64,000 nt of DNA from Adenophora triphylla var. japonica (Eukaryota > Streptophyta > Magnoliopsida > Asterales > Campanulaceae). Under the pieces are notes generated by a model, which was not told the DNA's origin, searched no databases, and worked only from the letters and a program-made list of their open reading frames with translations. Made by a program: the position numbers and the translations under genes. Location: assembly GCA_022495995.1 (NCBI GenBank), contig JAFEMH010004887.1, positions 123,612 to 187,611 on the forward strand, in the 5' to 3' direction. Below are positions 21,337 to 33,066 of this stretch, piece after piece. Position 1 is the stretch's first letter. Every line of letters begins with the position of its first letter.

Positions 21337-24300
21337 ATGGGCCAAGATAAAGGAGTTCCTTCAAAGGCTGCCCAGAATATGGCGTTGGTGACCCCATACC
21401 CTAAAGATGTTCGTGGGGCCAGAGGGTCTGACAGAGAGGGTGATGTACAATCTACTGAAACAAAGTCAACCATTAGGCGTGCCAGGGAGGGGGAATCCAG
21501 AGCGAGGGCGGAGAAGGCTAAGGCAATAGCTGAAGTGCAGAATCTCGCCCCCTCAAGGAATGATGAAGCTGTAAGGGCGGAGGCGGATAAAGGCCGATAA
21601 TGATTTTTTGTTGCAGATTCTCGCAAACAACAAGAGGTTGAGGGAGATGAGGCAGGAGCCTTCTGAGTCAATTTCTGGTTATCAGGATTTCAAGAGAAAG
21701 TTTTTGGCGAGATTCAGTGCATCTAGGGCACAACCAGTCCGGAAGCAAGAGTTATGTGAAATCAGGCAGAGGACTGGTGTGAGGACCCCGACCCGGAACC
21801 TACACGTGTCCCGAGCTGGAGCGTCCCCAAACTAACTCCAAACTTTCTAAATTTTTTAAAACTTTGATTTAACTTACAAACTTAAACATACTTAACATAA
21901 CCATTTCAAAATAACTCCACTCCTCTCCACATTGGAGTAGGAGTTGAACAACTTTGAAAGTAACAATCTGTTTTAGTTACAAAAGATTTCGGTTATAACG
22001 TAGAAACTAAGTTTTATATATACAAACTCCATAAAGGAATTATACCAAAATACATCTTTCTACGCTAACCTATACATACCCCGACAATCCCAAAATATCA
22101 CTTCCAAACCCCTCTCCGCCCTTACTTGGCCGGTCCGCCTGTCTCGGGATCTAAAAACATTAAAGGGAGAGGGGTGAGAATAAATCTCAGCAAGCTATTA
22201 TGAATGCAGCAATATGCCAAGTAAATGCAACACATAACAAGGTGCATATAACACATTAGAAAAGCTGTAAACACCTTACATTACCTCAGTTTACCTTTTC
22301 TCGTCTGAACAATAGTCGTACAACATTGGAGATAAAATCTCAATATTTAGTGAACTGCTTGAGCATTATTCACTTCTTATAAGACCCGTGTTTCAGGGAA
22401 CCATATAAGATAGTAGCAACTCTGTAAGGCTTTTGGCTCAATACAGATGCTATAACCCCGAACTGTGGCCACAGGAGGGGACGGTCACAGGTATAACATA
22501 ATCCGATCACATTAGGTCACACTTTCATAATTGATCGTATTATGTTATACCCCCAACATCAGCTGATTAACACAAATTCAAGCACATAATAGTTACTTGA
22601 AATAGAATCCACAAAAAGGGATAAGAAATATAACCACATAGTAAATTATACTCATGTTCAACAATATCATAGTGCAACATTTATTTAATACACTATGCAT
22701 AGCACAATCAATGAATATGTATGCAAGTAAGGTAACAAGGTATCATCAACCAACCCTACATAGTCAATATACAACCATACATGGCCTCTATAAAGACCCA
22801 AGATCAATTTACCAAGTTTGGGTCACAATGGTTAACTTACTAAACAAGGCTGCCAAGCGTTTTTCAAGCAATAATTAAAGTACTTCCATAATTCCATTTT
22901 GATCAATTAAGATGTCATTGTGTAGACAAAGTATTCTACTTTAATCTAGGTTAAATAGGATTCATTTTGGTTCTAGTTTGAATAGGTTTAAACAGCTCTA
23001 AAGTTGGTTCAAAGTCACTAGGCCAGGGCACGACTCGTGCCCCAGGGCACGACTCGTGCCCATTTGACCTTCCCCAGAATCATGCGTCCCCAGCAAGGCA
23101 CGACTTCAGCTTACCTTTGATCACGACTCGTCCCACCCTCAGGCACGACTCGTGCCACAGGGCACGACTCGTGACCTGAGCCCAGAACTCAGAACAGAAC
23201 TGAAAATCCTTCAGTAGTTATACCAAATTGTCCCAAACCAAGTTTCCCCTGTTTTGTGAACCTAGAAGGGCTTACTAAACTTCATACTTCTTGTACTAAA
23301 TCATTTAAACCCAAAATAATATAAACCTAGATCATTTACAACTTGATTTCCCACCTATTTCACTACCACATTTCAAGTTTAACCTTTCTAATCTAATTCA
23401 ACCCATTTTCTTACACTCTTTAACACTTTCATGAACAACAACATTTTCCTAGGTCATTACTCCATTTCTCAACTCCAAGAAAGGGTCCTAGCATCTCAAA
23501 TAACAATTTCAACAACCATATCAACATCAAATAATTCATGAACATTTAATTGAAGGAAGGTCGTAATAACTCACCTTAGAAATATGAGATGGAACAAGGA
23601 TTTTCTTAGCTTGATGCGCTCCCCTCGTTGCCCCGAACACGGAAGTACACCCGAATTGAAAAATGGAGAAGGATTGGATTTGTTAAGGATTTTGGAAGAG
23701 AAGATTTAAGTAGGAGCTTCCATGGAGAAAATAGATTGAGGAGGTGAATGAGGATGATGGAGGAAGTATGGGGGTGATCGACTAAATGAGGAAATGAGGG
23801 AAAAAGAAGAGGTATGGCCCCCCATGCCAATTTAAATGAAATCTTTCCCTTTTCTACACTCAAGCCCCTAAAGTTTAAAGAATGAACTTAAACCCTCTAC
23901 TTCTCTCCTCTACACAAATACCACCCAACCACTCATAATTTAGTTATTTCCAATTACTCTACTACCACAAGATAATTTAACCTATTCCCATTTTATCCTA
24001 AGGCTTTAGAATTATTTCACAACCATCTCAACTTAACATAAGAAATCAAAGACATAAAATGAACACATAAAGTCAACAATAATATAAAAAGCATATAATA
24101 TGATACTAAAATAGTGCCTAGGTTAGGGTCGTTACAACTGGTGAAGGAATTGCAAGTTATACTGAGAGGTTCATGAAAGTCGCCAACCAGATCTCGGACA
24201 TTGAGTAGAGTAACATTATTATGTTGTATAATGCCAGTTTGTTGCTAGGGCATTTCAAGCGGGAGTTGAGAATATACACCACTTATGCTGTTGACCCTAA

Positions 24301-25560
24301 ACAATTTCGTGCCCGCGACCTTCAGAAAGTGGAGATAAAGGGGAAAAATAAACTGAGGCCGAAGACGGTGGCAGATGTCCGCGAGGACAATAGAGCCTGT
24401 ATCTTCTACGGGGTCCAGTTCGAGAACGGACTGAGGCTTCCACTTGATCCTTTTATCAACATGTTTCTCAATTTCAATCGCTGTCTCCCTATGAACCTGA
24501 CCCCAAATACCATTTGAACCTTAGTCTCCTTTATAGCTATCTGCAGGCGTTTTGGTTTTGAACCCACCCTTTCCGGGCTATATGCCTTCTATCAGAATCA
24601 GATAACCAATGGCAACCTTGGTCTGAAGACGAAAAACAATTCTGCCCCAACAAGAGGAACATCTTGGTCATAGAGTCTAGGTTTGGGTGGTCCTTTTCTA
24701 AACCTTCCAGCCAGTTCCTGTTAGGGTGGCTGCCGGCTCTTATCCTAACCCAGCTGCCTCCGAGGATCTCCAGATTGCTCTAGCCAACTACATGGCCACG
24801 TTTGTGACCGAGAAGGAGGAACCGGTTTTTGACGTGAGCGCGGTCATAAATAATGAGCCGCTACTGATCTTTACCGGGGTGGCCCCCAGAGGGAAGGTTA
24901 CCCTTATGCCCCTATGGTAACCATTGGGCCCCATCTTCGTGATCCCGACTGGAGGGTTCACGAATTTTACGATTTTGAGACCGATTGCAAAACTTGCATG
25001 ATGGGCGCGGAATGCGAACCTCCGGAGTGGATCGGTCTCTATTCCGTCTTTGACAAACTGCCTTTAATTGCTTTTGATTTCATGAACTGCTGTCTAATCA
25101 ACTCCTTTTTCTTTTAGAGTAGATCCAGCAAAATATCTCGGAGATAGACAAACATAACCCCAACCAAATCAAGGCTAGGAAATTAGCTCAAGAAGAGAAG
25201 GAAGCGGCGGCCAGGCAGGCTGCCCTGGGAAAAGTTTTACCGAAGGGCGCTACCCCACCCATTGTTGACAGAGTGTCCGGCGCCCCTCTGGCCGCAGCAA
25301 AGGGGATCCCTCAAACAAAGGACCTGCCTCCTCTCCCTAAGGGACATCCACCCTAATCTGCCTGTGGCTTTAGTCCTACTGACCGCGTGGTTAATCACAC
25401 CATCTCCACCGGGCACATTGATGAGTCCAGAAAGAGGTCTGCCTCTGAGGCCGATGCTGCAGGCAAGGGGAGACCACAAAAAACTCATAAGGGGGATGGT
25501 GCACATGCCCAAGCCTCCACTGGCTCTGGTTCAGCTCCTTCTTCCTAGGGCAGAGGGAGG
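21337..25560 (+). pseudogene. gag-like and gypsy-type transposon protein remnants
   Basis: Fragments in order: MGQDKGVPSKAAQNMALVTP (21337), a gag piece SESISGYQDFKRKFLARFSA joined across the solo LTR to ASYTERFMKVANQISDIE (stop near 24207), then NGLRLPLDPFINMFLNFN (about 24430), which resembles the plant 'putative gypsy-type transposon' domain, and a Lys/Ala-rich tail near 25140-25350. Frameshifts and stops are frequent. The central gag is largely deleted. Confidence 0.5.
21778..24136. mobile_element. Solo LTR (TGTGAGGACCCCG family)
   Basis: It starts TGTGAGGACCCCGACC and ends GGTCGTTACA, flanked by a perfect 5-bp duplication ACTGG (21773-21777, 24137-24141). It lies within the gag-like frame of the + element. 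The same family forms the 2.9-kb LTRs at 48297-51202 and 54336-57250, and a diverged relative is at 37935-41452. A cluster of GGCACGACTCGTGCC-like palindromes lies at about 23035-23175. Confidence 0.93.
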
Positions 25561-25604
25561 ACTATCTGAGGTCGCTGATTTCACGATTATGGAGGGAGTC
25601 AATT

Positions 25605-26285
25605 TCAATTGTTGGTGGAATGGAAGGAAAGCATGCCAATTAGCGCGGACACTGGGCTAATCTCTTTGCCTTTGCCCTTGCTTGTTTTATCCTCCCCCTT
25701 CTTCTGCGGGCAGAAGGTCTGGCCTTTTTTTGCTTTCCTCTTCTCCTCTAGTGTCCGGAGGAATCTCTCGGGCTGGTTTTTTATTGTTGTAACCCCGCCC
25801 GGAGTGTTGAACTTGATACGCTGATGGGGAACCGAAGCAACTATTCCCAATGCGGCCTGTGCGGTCACACCGAGTATAGCATTGTATTGGGAGGGTGGAT
25901 CAACCACCATGAAAGTGATTTTTGCTGTTTTCTGCAGGGGTGGCTGTCCAATAGTTACCTCGAACTCCATCGTCCCCTTCACCCTGACGGCGTGATTAGC
26001 AAACCCCTCGAGCATACCGGTGTAAGGAGTTAGGTGGGCCTCAGTCATCTTCATCCCTACTAAAGTATGGTAGTAGAGGATGTCTCTGGCCGCACCTGTA
26101 TCAATCAAAACTCGGCCGATGTTTGCTCGGGAAATTCTCATACGAAGGGTGAGGGGCTGAGTAGAATGGAAAAGGGTGGAGGCACCTGTATCAATCAAAA
26201 CTCAGCCGATGTTTGCTCGGAAAATTCTCATACGAAAGGTGAGGGGCTGAGTAGAATGGAAAAGGGTGGAGGCAAGTTCACTCCC
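25605..26285 (-). pseudogene. Retroelement aspartic protease with duplicated active site
   Basis: The minus strand reads an aspartic-protease fold: RANIGRVLIDTGAARDILYY, KITFMVVDPPSQYNAILG and a Lys-rich tail. A 90-bp in-frame tandem duplication (26093-26182 and 26183-26272) repeats the segment holding IDTGA, so two active-site motifs occur 30 residues apart. Retropepsins normally have one per monomer. The fragment ends at a stop near 25605, before any reverse transcriptase. Confidence 0.65.
26093..26272. repeat. 90-bp tandem duplication
   Basis: Two adjacent 90-bp units start CACCTGTATCAATCAAAACTC and differ at only a few bases. They duplicate 30 codons of the protease frame, including DTGA. 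Confidence 0.9.
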
Positions 26286-26473
26286 TTTTAACTCTATTTC
26301 CTGCTCTTCTTCTGGAGCTACTGGGCAATTAAGAAGACCTTTTCCAGGCTCCTTATTTGGAGGGAGAGTTGTTTGTTGGATGGAGCTTCTACTCCAATAA
26401 AGTTGATCTTATAGGTATCCAACTCATCCTCGTCCTCGTTTTCTCTCTCATTTCTCCCGGGGCCACGTAGTGT

Positions 26474-28142
26474 TCATGCCCGCTGGGTATTATTGGCATT
26501 ATTGGCAGTATTTGCATTATAGCCCTGTACCCATTTAGTCAACTCCCCATTGTTGATCTTCTGCTGAATGATTCTTTTCAGCTGGAAGCAATCCTCTGTA
26601 TTATGACCGTAATCTTTATGATAATCACAGAATTTTGCCCTACTCCTCTCGTTTGGCTTTCTGCCCGTTGGTGGAGGAGGAGGAACTTCGATTGTTCTCA
26701 AGATAGCTGCCCGGGTATCGTTGAGGGGAGTGAAAACTGTCTCGTCCGTTAATTTCCGGAGATTGTCTGTATCGCGGCTACGGTTTTTTCTTTGGTTATT
26801 ACCGCGGGCAGATCCTTCTCCCGCGTCCTGGACTTGAGCAATTCTTTCTTTTGCTGGTCCGCGCGGAGAGACCTTATTTGGCTCTTCGATCGAGGCGATG
26901 GCAGATGCTCGCTCGTACATTTCCTCCACGTTCTTAGGCCGGTTGGAGGCAAAGTTCATCTTTAAGAAGCTACTGGAGAGACCGCCCTCAAAGCAAAGCC
27001 GAATGTCACCCTCGGATAGGTCTACAATCTGCTCGCTCATTTTTCTGAAATGAGTGATGTAGCTTTTCGTGGTCTCCGTTGCAGCTTGCTTGACTCTGAC
27101 CAGGTCTGTCTTAGGCCGCGCGGGCTCGCCTGCCCCAGCAAATGCGTTCAGGATGATGTGCCTGAATTGGTTGTAGGTTCTGACGGACTTGGGTTTAAGG
27201 GCCAGCATCCAAGATATGCTTTGCCCGTGAATGTTGCGGCCAAGGCCTTGCACATTACTGCCTCATCAGAAGAAAATAGGGTCATCTGCCCTTCAAACCG
27301 CCCCATATGGCTCTTGACATTTTTTGAGCCATCATATGTTTCGATTAAGGGTGGTTTCCCTTTCTGTATGGGTGCCCTAACAATCTTATCAGCAAATGCG
27401 TCCATAGTGCGGCCACACTTCTGGGCAGTTTGCTGGTGGGTCTCCCACATTTGCTGCATGAATTTGACAAACTCGGGGCTCTTGTCATCCATCTTGGATT
27501 TCTTAGCACGTGGAATCACGGCCTTTCCCTTGGCGTGAGCCGGGGATCTGGCTTTGGATTTCGCACGATGAGGGGTGGATTGAGCCTCCTCCCCTCTCTC
27601 TTCGCAATCATCAATTTCTACAATCCCCCCCATGTCCGCCTGACCGCGTTTTAGGGTTGGCTCATCCCGTTTTGTCACCCTAGCTTGACTAGCAAGCGAG
27701 TGAGCGTGGACTCGTTGGGAGAACCTTTGGGACCCTTCTTGGAGGGGAACTCCACCGTTTTCTTCTAGCTCCACTAACTCCAAATGGGCGTCATTTATGG
27801 CCATGGCCTCAGCAACCAGCTTAGACCTTGCGGCCAGAGCTTCGGTTCTCTTGAGGATCAACTCCGGGGTGATAGGAGTGTTTGGAGAAGTGATAGGAGT
27901 TTTAGGAGTGTTGGGGGGGAGTTTGGACAAGGAGTTTGGAGGGCCAAAGCTTTTTCTCTCCTAGCCTCCTCCACAAGTTTCTTCAAATCCCTTTGAGCAG
28001 GGTTGAGACTATCCACGCTTTGGGAACGGCCCCCCAACCTGTTGAAGGCTGAGGTGCTTGGCCTCACAGGGTTGACTTGTGAGGGAGAAGCTTGGTCATC
28101 TTCTATCGTAAGAAAATCAGCGTTTCCAAGGGTTTTAGACAT
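26474..28142 (-). pseudogene. gag polyprotein, frameshifted
   Basis: It starts MSKTLGNADFLTIEDDQASP at 28142. After a shift near 27930 the reading continues through PPLIETYDGSKNVKSHMGRF, and after another near 27230 as SISWMLALKPKSVRTYNQFR, the retrotransposon gag core. The C-terminus has a zinc-knuckle-like CDYHKDYGHNTEDCFQLK near 26590-26650. Gag would form the particle shell and bind RNA; here it is broken by at least two frameshifts. Confidence 0.7.
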
Positions 28143-29123
28143 TTTGTTGAAAAAATGCTGAAAAATAATGGCCTGTTGATGGCAAGTGTTTAGAACACGG
28201 TGTTTGTTTCGACAGATACAAATTTACGAGAAAATTATAATTTTTCCCGGCAATGGAACCACCGATGACGCCAAGGCTTTTGGTTCGTCTGAATGGCTGT
28301 AGGATATCTGGCAGGATATATTTTGTGCGTACCTAGAACACAACACAAGGAAGCACCGTTAAGGTCAAAGTTGGATGTTACTCCAACTCAGGCCCTCGAG
28401 TGTAAGAATAAGATATCTTAGAGAGTATAAGAACCTGAGAATAAGATGAATGGTCTTAGAGTGTTTGTGTGTTTAGGGTTTGAGTAATATGACTTACAAT
28501 ATCAATTTGGCACTTACCTTGTCCAAGGGGACAAAAGTCTTCTATTTATAGGTGATGGTGAGCTGCTTGTTGATGTAAGCCATGAGGTCAGCCCTGAAGG
28601 GCATCTTAGTCTTTGACCAGATACACGTGTCCGCATCGGATTGGCTCTGTCAGTAAAGGAAGATTTACTGTCAGGGGGATGTCGCTGATAGGGATGGGAG
28701 CCGTATATTTGGGAGAGTTGGCGCGATGCATTAATGGTGATAGTAGGTGCCTGTCTCTGAGCCGCATTCAATGCGATGAGAGTGAGCCGGCTACTGTACT
28801 GTCAGAGCCAGTAAGTAAACTTGCTCAATAAGCTTTGATAACAACCGGGAGTCTGGTGTGAGACCGCAATCAACATCTTGGGCTCGGTCAATGATATTTG
28901 ACGCGGGACGCGAGCACGGATGGGTCGGTCACAACTTCCGCGGTCACCTGACTGACGGTCCGGATCCCTTCGGTCTTGACTGGGATGATATGAGAGAAAC
29001 GCGGTCTTGACCTTGAGGGTCTATCTGTCCACGGTCTTGACTTTAGCGGTCTAGGGTATGCTACATCATATTGGGCCTTTGGACCAGACCGAGCTTGGGC
29101 CGATCTAGCTGGTCCGAGTTCAT

Positions 29124-29339
29124 CAGAGTTTAGAGTTTATATGAAATTTTGATTTGTGCCTTTATTTATGTACAGACTTTCGAATTTTGCCTAAAATTTT
29201 ATGAAAAATGATTTGAATGGAGGGGATCTCGTGAAGAAATTATTTCTATCATCTTGGGGGTACAACTAGGCATTGAGAAGTCAAATGGCATTGGACACGA
29301 GTGGATGTGCATCACATTATGATTGTTATTATTAGAGGT
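29124..29339. other. Short spacer
   Basis: AT-rich sequence between the gypsy element and the segmental duplication. I see no gene or structured repeat in it. Confidence 0.5.
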
Positions 29340-29608
29340 AAATTAAACCACAAATAGTAGTAGATGAATGAGGAAGCAGGTGGTTGGGAATGGCATCCAT
29401 TAATGTTTATGTCTACAGAAGAAATTTGTAGGTTTGATTCTTTGTCTCCTTGAACCACAAAATTGGAGCACAATAACAACACCAGAGATTTTTTTTTTTT
29501 TTTTAAAAAATAAAAATAAAAATAACAACACCAGAGATGATTGATTTGGTAATTAAATGTCTATTTTCTATTTTTATTTCAATCAAGAACAAAATTGGAT
29601 ATATAAAC

Positions 29609-30377
29609 TGTTGGAACTTATGTGAACTTGTGTGGTAAAAGATGAAAGTTAAAGGTGTTTTTTGAAATATAGAGTTTTTGGTGAAATTTAGGTGTGTGTG
29701 CTAAAAATAGTATAACTTTTGATTCCGGATGAACCACGAAATGCACCGCATATCAAATCGAAGCTTTTTTCGGGACGGACAAAAGTCACTGGGCATAGCC
29801 CCATGACACAGGTTTTTATAAACATAAAGCTCGAATCTTGGCAGTCAAATGATGTGTTGAACTAATTTAATTTTTGTAAATTAATATTAATTTTTTTGAT
29901 ATTATTTTAAATTATTATTTTAGTTCTGGATAATGCCAGATTTGACTTTTGAAATAACAGTTTCAACTGTCATAACTGTTGAAATCTGTGTTTGATTTTG
30001 AAAAGACGTGTCTTTTCAAACAGTCTTATATAAACACATCAGATTGTGTCTCTGAACTTATACAAGTTATCATCTTCTCTTTCACATCTATCCTTCTGAA
30101 AGCATGCAGTACATTCGCCAGGGAACAAGTTCTTTTGCAGAAACTTGTTCAGAATAGTTGTATTCTCAAGTTAGACTTCCAGACTGCTGCAGAAGCGGGA
30201 AAGAATTTCTGTCTTAGGACACTGCCATACATCGCAGGCCTCTATTCTAATTGTGACGTTCAGATTTTATCTTGATTCTGTAACTTTAATTTGTTTAGAT
30301 AATTCATTTGTATCAAATATACATTATTAGTATTTTTATATTATGTTTATATATAGAGAAGTAGATTGGTTATAACA
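29609..30377 (+). mobile_element. Solo copia-type LTR
   Basis: TGTTGGAAC...GTTATAACA, 769 bp, with perfect 5-bp duplication TAAAC (29604-29608, 30378-30382). TATATAAAC lies near 30027. Copy 2 of the segmental duplication (near 34290) lacks it and shows the uninterrupted site (GATATATAAAC-ACCAA). TGTTGGAA is typical of Ty1/copia LTR starts. Confidence 0.9.
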
Positions 30378-31516
30378 TAAACACCAATACACATTTATTT
30401 TAAAATAATACTCCCTACTTACCTAAATGAATGTCAAAAAATAATAATTTAAATGTAGGGACAAAGAGAGTAAAGTAGGTTTGAAATTAATTACTACTCA
30501 GTAACAGATTTTTATCTAAGATAATTATCCAAGGTGCTACAAATAAAATTTCTTAAAGTGTTAGTTCCACTTTAAAATCAATCGGTGATAAATGGAGGGC
30601 ATAAAAATGGAGTGGCCCAGATCTTTATGTATTATAGGCAAGGTTTGTCAATTTTTGATGTGTGATAATATTTCTAATACGCCCCCTCACGGGTAGCGGA
30701 CTTTGTCAAAGCTTACAACATGAACTTATTAATCGGGTGGCACAGAGTAACATTGTGGGCATGCACGTGTAATGTTCCTGCTCTGATACCATGTTAGTGT
30801 TACCACTTGATCTAAAAGCTTAAACTGTTAGATCGTGACTCAACAATATATATCAAACTTTCACAAAATATTTGTCAATACCACGGGCGTGGCTGATTGG
30901 TTTGGTGGGAGAGGATATCAAAGGTATTCTTTTATTGTTGGTGGTGCTGGGGTTTGATTAAGAGGCATGCCAGCAAATTGTTAGCCTTCCCCAAGTATTT
31001 AATACCTTTTCTGATTGATTAATATAATGAAATATGACAGGGGGTGTTGCCGCAAATGCTAATGTTTTATGTACTAATTATCGGAACTAGAGTACAACAA
31101 ACTGATGCAGTACGGCATGGAAAAAGCAGCAACAGTTTATGCAGCAACTCGCTAGTTGGATTTCTAAACATGAATTGAAACGTGTGGATGGGACGGTCTG
31201 GTCTGCCTAAATGTCCACAAAATATACTATGGGAGAAAACAGAGATCTATGATTGGTTTGATTAGCAAGCGGTTTAGGAAGTCGAGATCGACCGTATTTT
31301 TTTTATTTTTTTTATCACATTGTGTATCACACGGGCGATTCATTAGTTTTTTCATAAATTATTATGTCAACCTTAATAACTCAAAATCATTTAATCTGGT
31401 ACATATTGCGATACACAAAATTGACACAGGTGATCTCCTCTCGTAGTTAGGAACCTTAACAGCTACTAATATGCTTGCATTATATCAACAAAACGCAACG
31501 AAGCCTTATTAGTTTA
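30378..31516. other. Non-coding part of duplication copy 1
   Basis: AT-rich sequence with a small tract bounded by ACTCCCT and AGAGAGT (about 30411-30472), probably a decayed MITE. I see no gene. Confidence 0.5.
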
Positions 31517-31690
31517 GGGTAATACTAGGGGAATAAAATGTTTAGAAAAATCCTGTACACAAAATCTTAATTGTCAATTATTGATTAAATGTTTAAACTA
31601 TTACAACACCAATCAATTATTGATCACTAGAATTTTGTGAGCAAAATTTTGTAAGCGTTTTGTACTTCCGACATAGCTCATTTGTTTATG
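31517..31690. repeat. Foldback MITE-like repeat (copy 1)
   Basis: TAATACTAGGGG at the left and complementary AAAATTTTG/CAAAATTTT stretches on both sides of a central AT-rich loop. It is shared with copy 2 at 35318-35478, so it predates the duplication. A 28-A tract follows near 31750. Confidence 0.5.
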
Positions 31691-32003
31691 TGCCTCAAAA
31701 GTCCAAGGCCCATGTATATTATCCATATCACCCACCCCATCAACAACCCAAAAAAAAAAAAAAAAAAAAAAAAAAAGCCCACAGGCGTTTTGCTGCCAAA
31801 CTCAAGGCCCAGTCATAGGTCAAATTCAGTATTTTATGCAGCAGACAAGTTTGAATGAGCAAGCAAACTTTCACAAGAATCTTCCTAGTCAAACAATTTA
31901 GCTGGCATTGCCTCCCCCACTGCCCTCCCTAGCCCAAAAACCTGTACCTGAGGGAGCTATATTCCATTTTTTCTTCTACACAAAACAAATATTAAGTCAT
32001 GCC

Positions 32004-32011
32004 TATATAAA
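32004..32011 (+). promoter_or_regulatory. TATA box of small-protein gene 1
   Basis: TATATAAA 85-92 bp upstream of the ATG at 32096. The surrounding AAGTCATGCCTATATAAAC is conserved at the second copy. Confidence 0.6.
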
Positions 32012-32095
32012 CAAACCCCTTTGATGTTGATGAGAATCAAAACCCTCACTACTCAGCTCAATCACTAAGGATAAAGAGTGTGTCACCTTGGCCAA

Positions 32096-32320
32096 ATGAG
32101 GAACATGAATAGTGACACTCAAGTTGCTGCTGCTGCTGCTGCAGGTGTGGTGTCTGATAAAAGTTTCAAGAGTCCTCTACCTAAACGAGGCCAAATCAAG
32201 AAGATGATAGCTGCCAAGGCTTTCCATTCACTCATCTCTGTTATTGCTTCCCACCCATCTCACCAATCACCTAATCCCATCGAAGATCATTGCACTCCCG
32301 TCCCGCATCTTACTAACTAA
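32096..32320 (+). CDS. Small basic protein with PKRGQIKKMI motif (copy 1)
   Basis: A 74-residue ORF, MRNMNSDTQV then an Ala run, DKSFKSPLPKRGQIKKMIAA, KAFHSLISVI, and a Pro/His/Ser-rich tail. The core PKRGQIKKMIAAKAFHSLIS is identical in the second copy at 36144 while flanking residues vary, which suggests selection on the core. Short plant proteins with a KRGQIK core exist in my memory as an uncharacterised family; this is family-level recall. There is no signal peptide or membrane segment. The ATG was chosen because it is conserved in both copies. An ATG-free extension upstream (from 32078) is also open. Confidence 0.65.
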   Translation: MRNMNSDTQVAAAAAAGVVSDKSFKSPLPKRGQIKKMIAAKAFHSLISVIASHPSHQSPNPIEDHCTPVPHLTN

Positions 32321-32727
32321 GTGATCTGGGACAATTCTGACATGGAAAACCATGAAGAACAACTTTCCTCCTCCCACTCATCAGGTGCCTCAAGAACCTA
32401 AAGCCTTTAACCTACAAGTACCAAGGGATTCTTTCACCCACAGTTCGATTGTAATTAGCAATGTTTTTAGTACTCTTGTTAGTCCAGTTCTTTGGCTTTC
32501 TTGATTACTTTTTTTTTCCAGTGAATATCAGGGTAATGGAATATCTTTTCTACTCAAAACACTAGGCAAGGTACAGATTCTGTGATCGAAGGACAAGAAC
32601 GCATAAACCTTCTCCCACAGAGATGAAGAAGCCACAATCGCAAACAAAAATGAATAAACTTTCTTTCCTAACCAAGGCACAAATCATGTGATTTGACCTC
32701 TTGTAACATATTTCGCCATAAATACTA

Positions 32728-33064
32728 CTCCCTCCGTCCCCTTCAAGAGTCATACTTTTCCTTTTGGTCCGTCCCAGACTAAGAGTCTCATTCCATAAAT
32801 GACAAATTTTGAACAGTGTTTCGGACATTTATACCCTTATAATGTAAATATATTTACAAAAAAATCATTGTTATTCCCTTATAATGTTAACATATTTACA
32901 AAAAAACCAATCAAAAATAGGTTTTACTATCATAAATGATTTAACTTTTACATTCTCTCTCCTCTAATCTTCTACACACTTGCAATTCTTTATTCATTTT
33001 TTAAAAAAAAATCTTAAAAAGCGTGAAATACTACCATAGGACCCTTGAAGTGGGACGGAGGGAG
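32728..33064. mobile_element. Stowaway MITE
   Basis: Termini CTCCCTCCGTCCC and GGGACGGAGGGAG with TA on both sides (32726-32727, 33065-33066); 337 bp. This is the classic Stowaway (Tc1/mariner) signature. It is not at the same place as the Stowaways in copy 2. Confidence 0.9.
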
Positions 33065-33066
33065 TA

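Larger units (their letters stand above)
20231..25600 (+). mobile_element. Truncated Ty3/gypsy-like LTR element (+)
   Basis: An LTR-like region starts near 20231, has TATATAAG at 20749-20756, and ends near 20990-21000. It is followed by TGGTAGCATCATTTGG and CCGTTGTCGGGA, the same layout as the related minus-strand element at 28.3 kb. A leader and gag-like remains follow. The element stops near 25600, where a similar element in opposite orientation begins. No 3' LTR is visible; boundaries are approximate. Confidence 0.55.
25605..29123 (-). mobile_element. Truncated Ty3/gypsy-like LTR element (-)
   Basis: Reading leftwards: an LTR (about 29123 to 28290) with CTATAAATAG near 28540-28550, a post-LTR site resembling that of the + element (rc GGTTCCATTGCCGGGA, about 28248), then gag and protease. 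There is no reverse transcriptase or integrase, and the element is cut near 25600 at the junction with the opposite element. Confidence 0.6.

Noticed and set aside
29979..30275. 98-residue ORF in the copia LTR
   Set aside because: It lies wholly within the solo LTR (29609-30377), downstream of the LTR TATA box, and has no recognisable domain.
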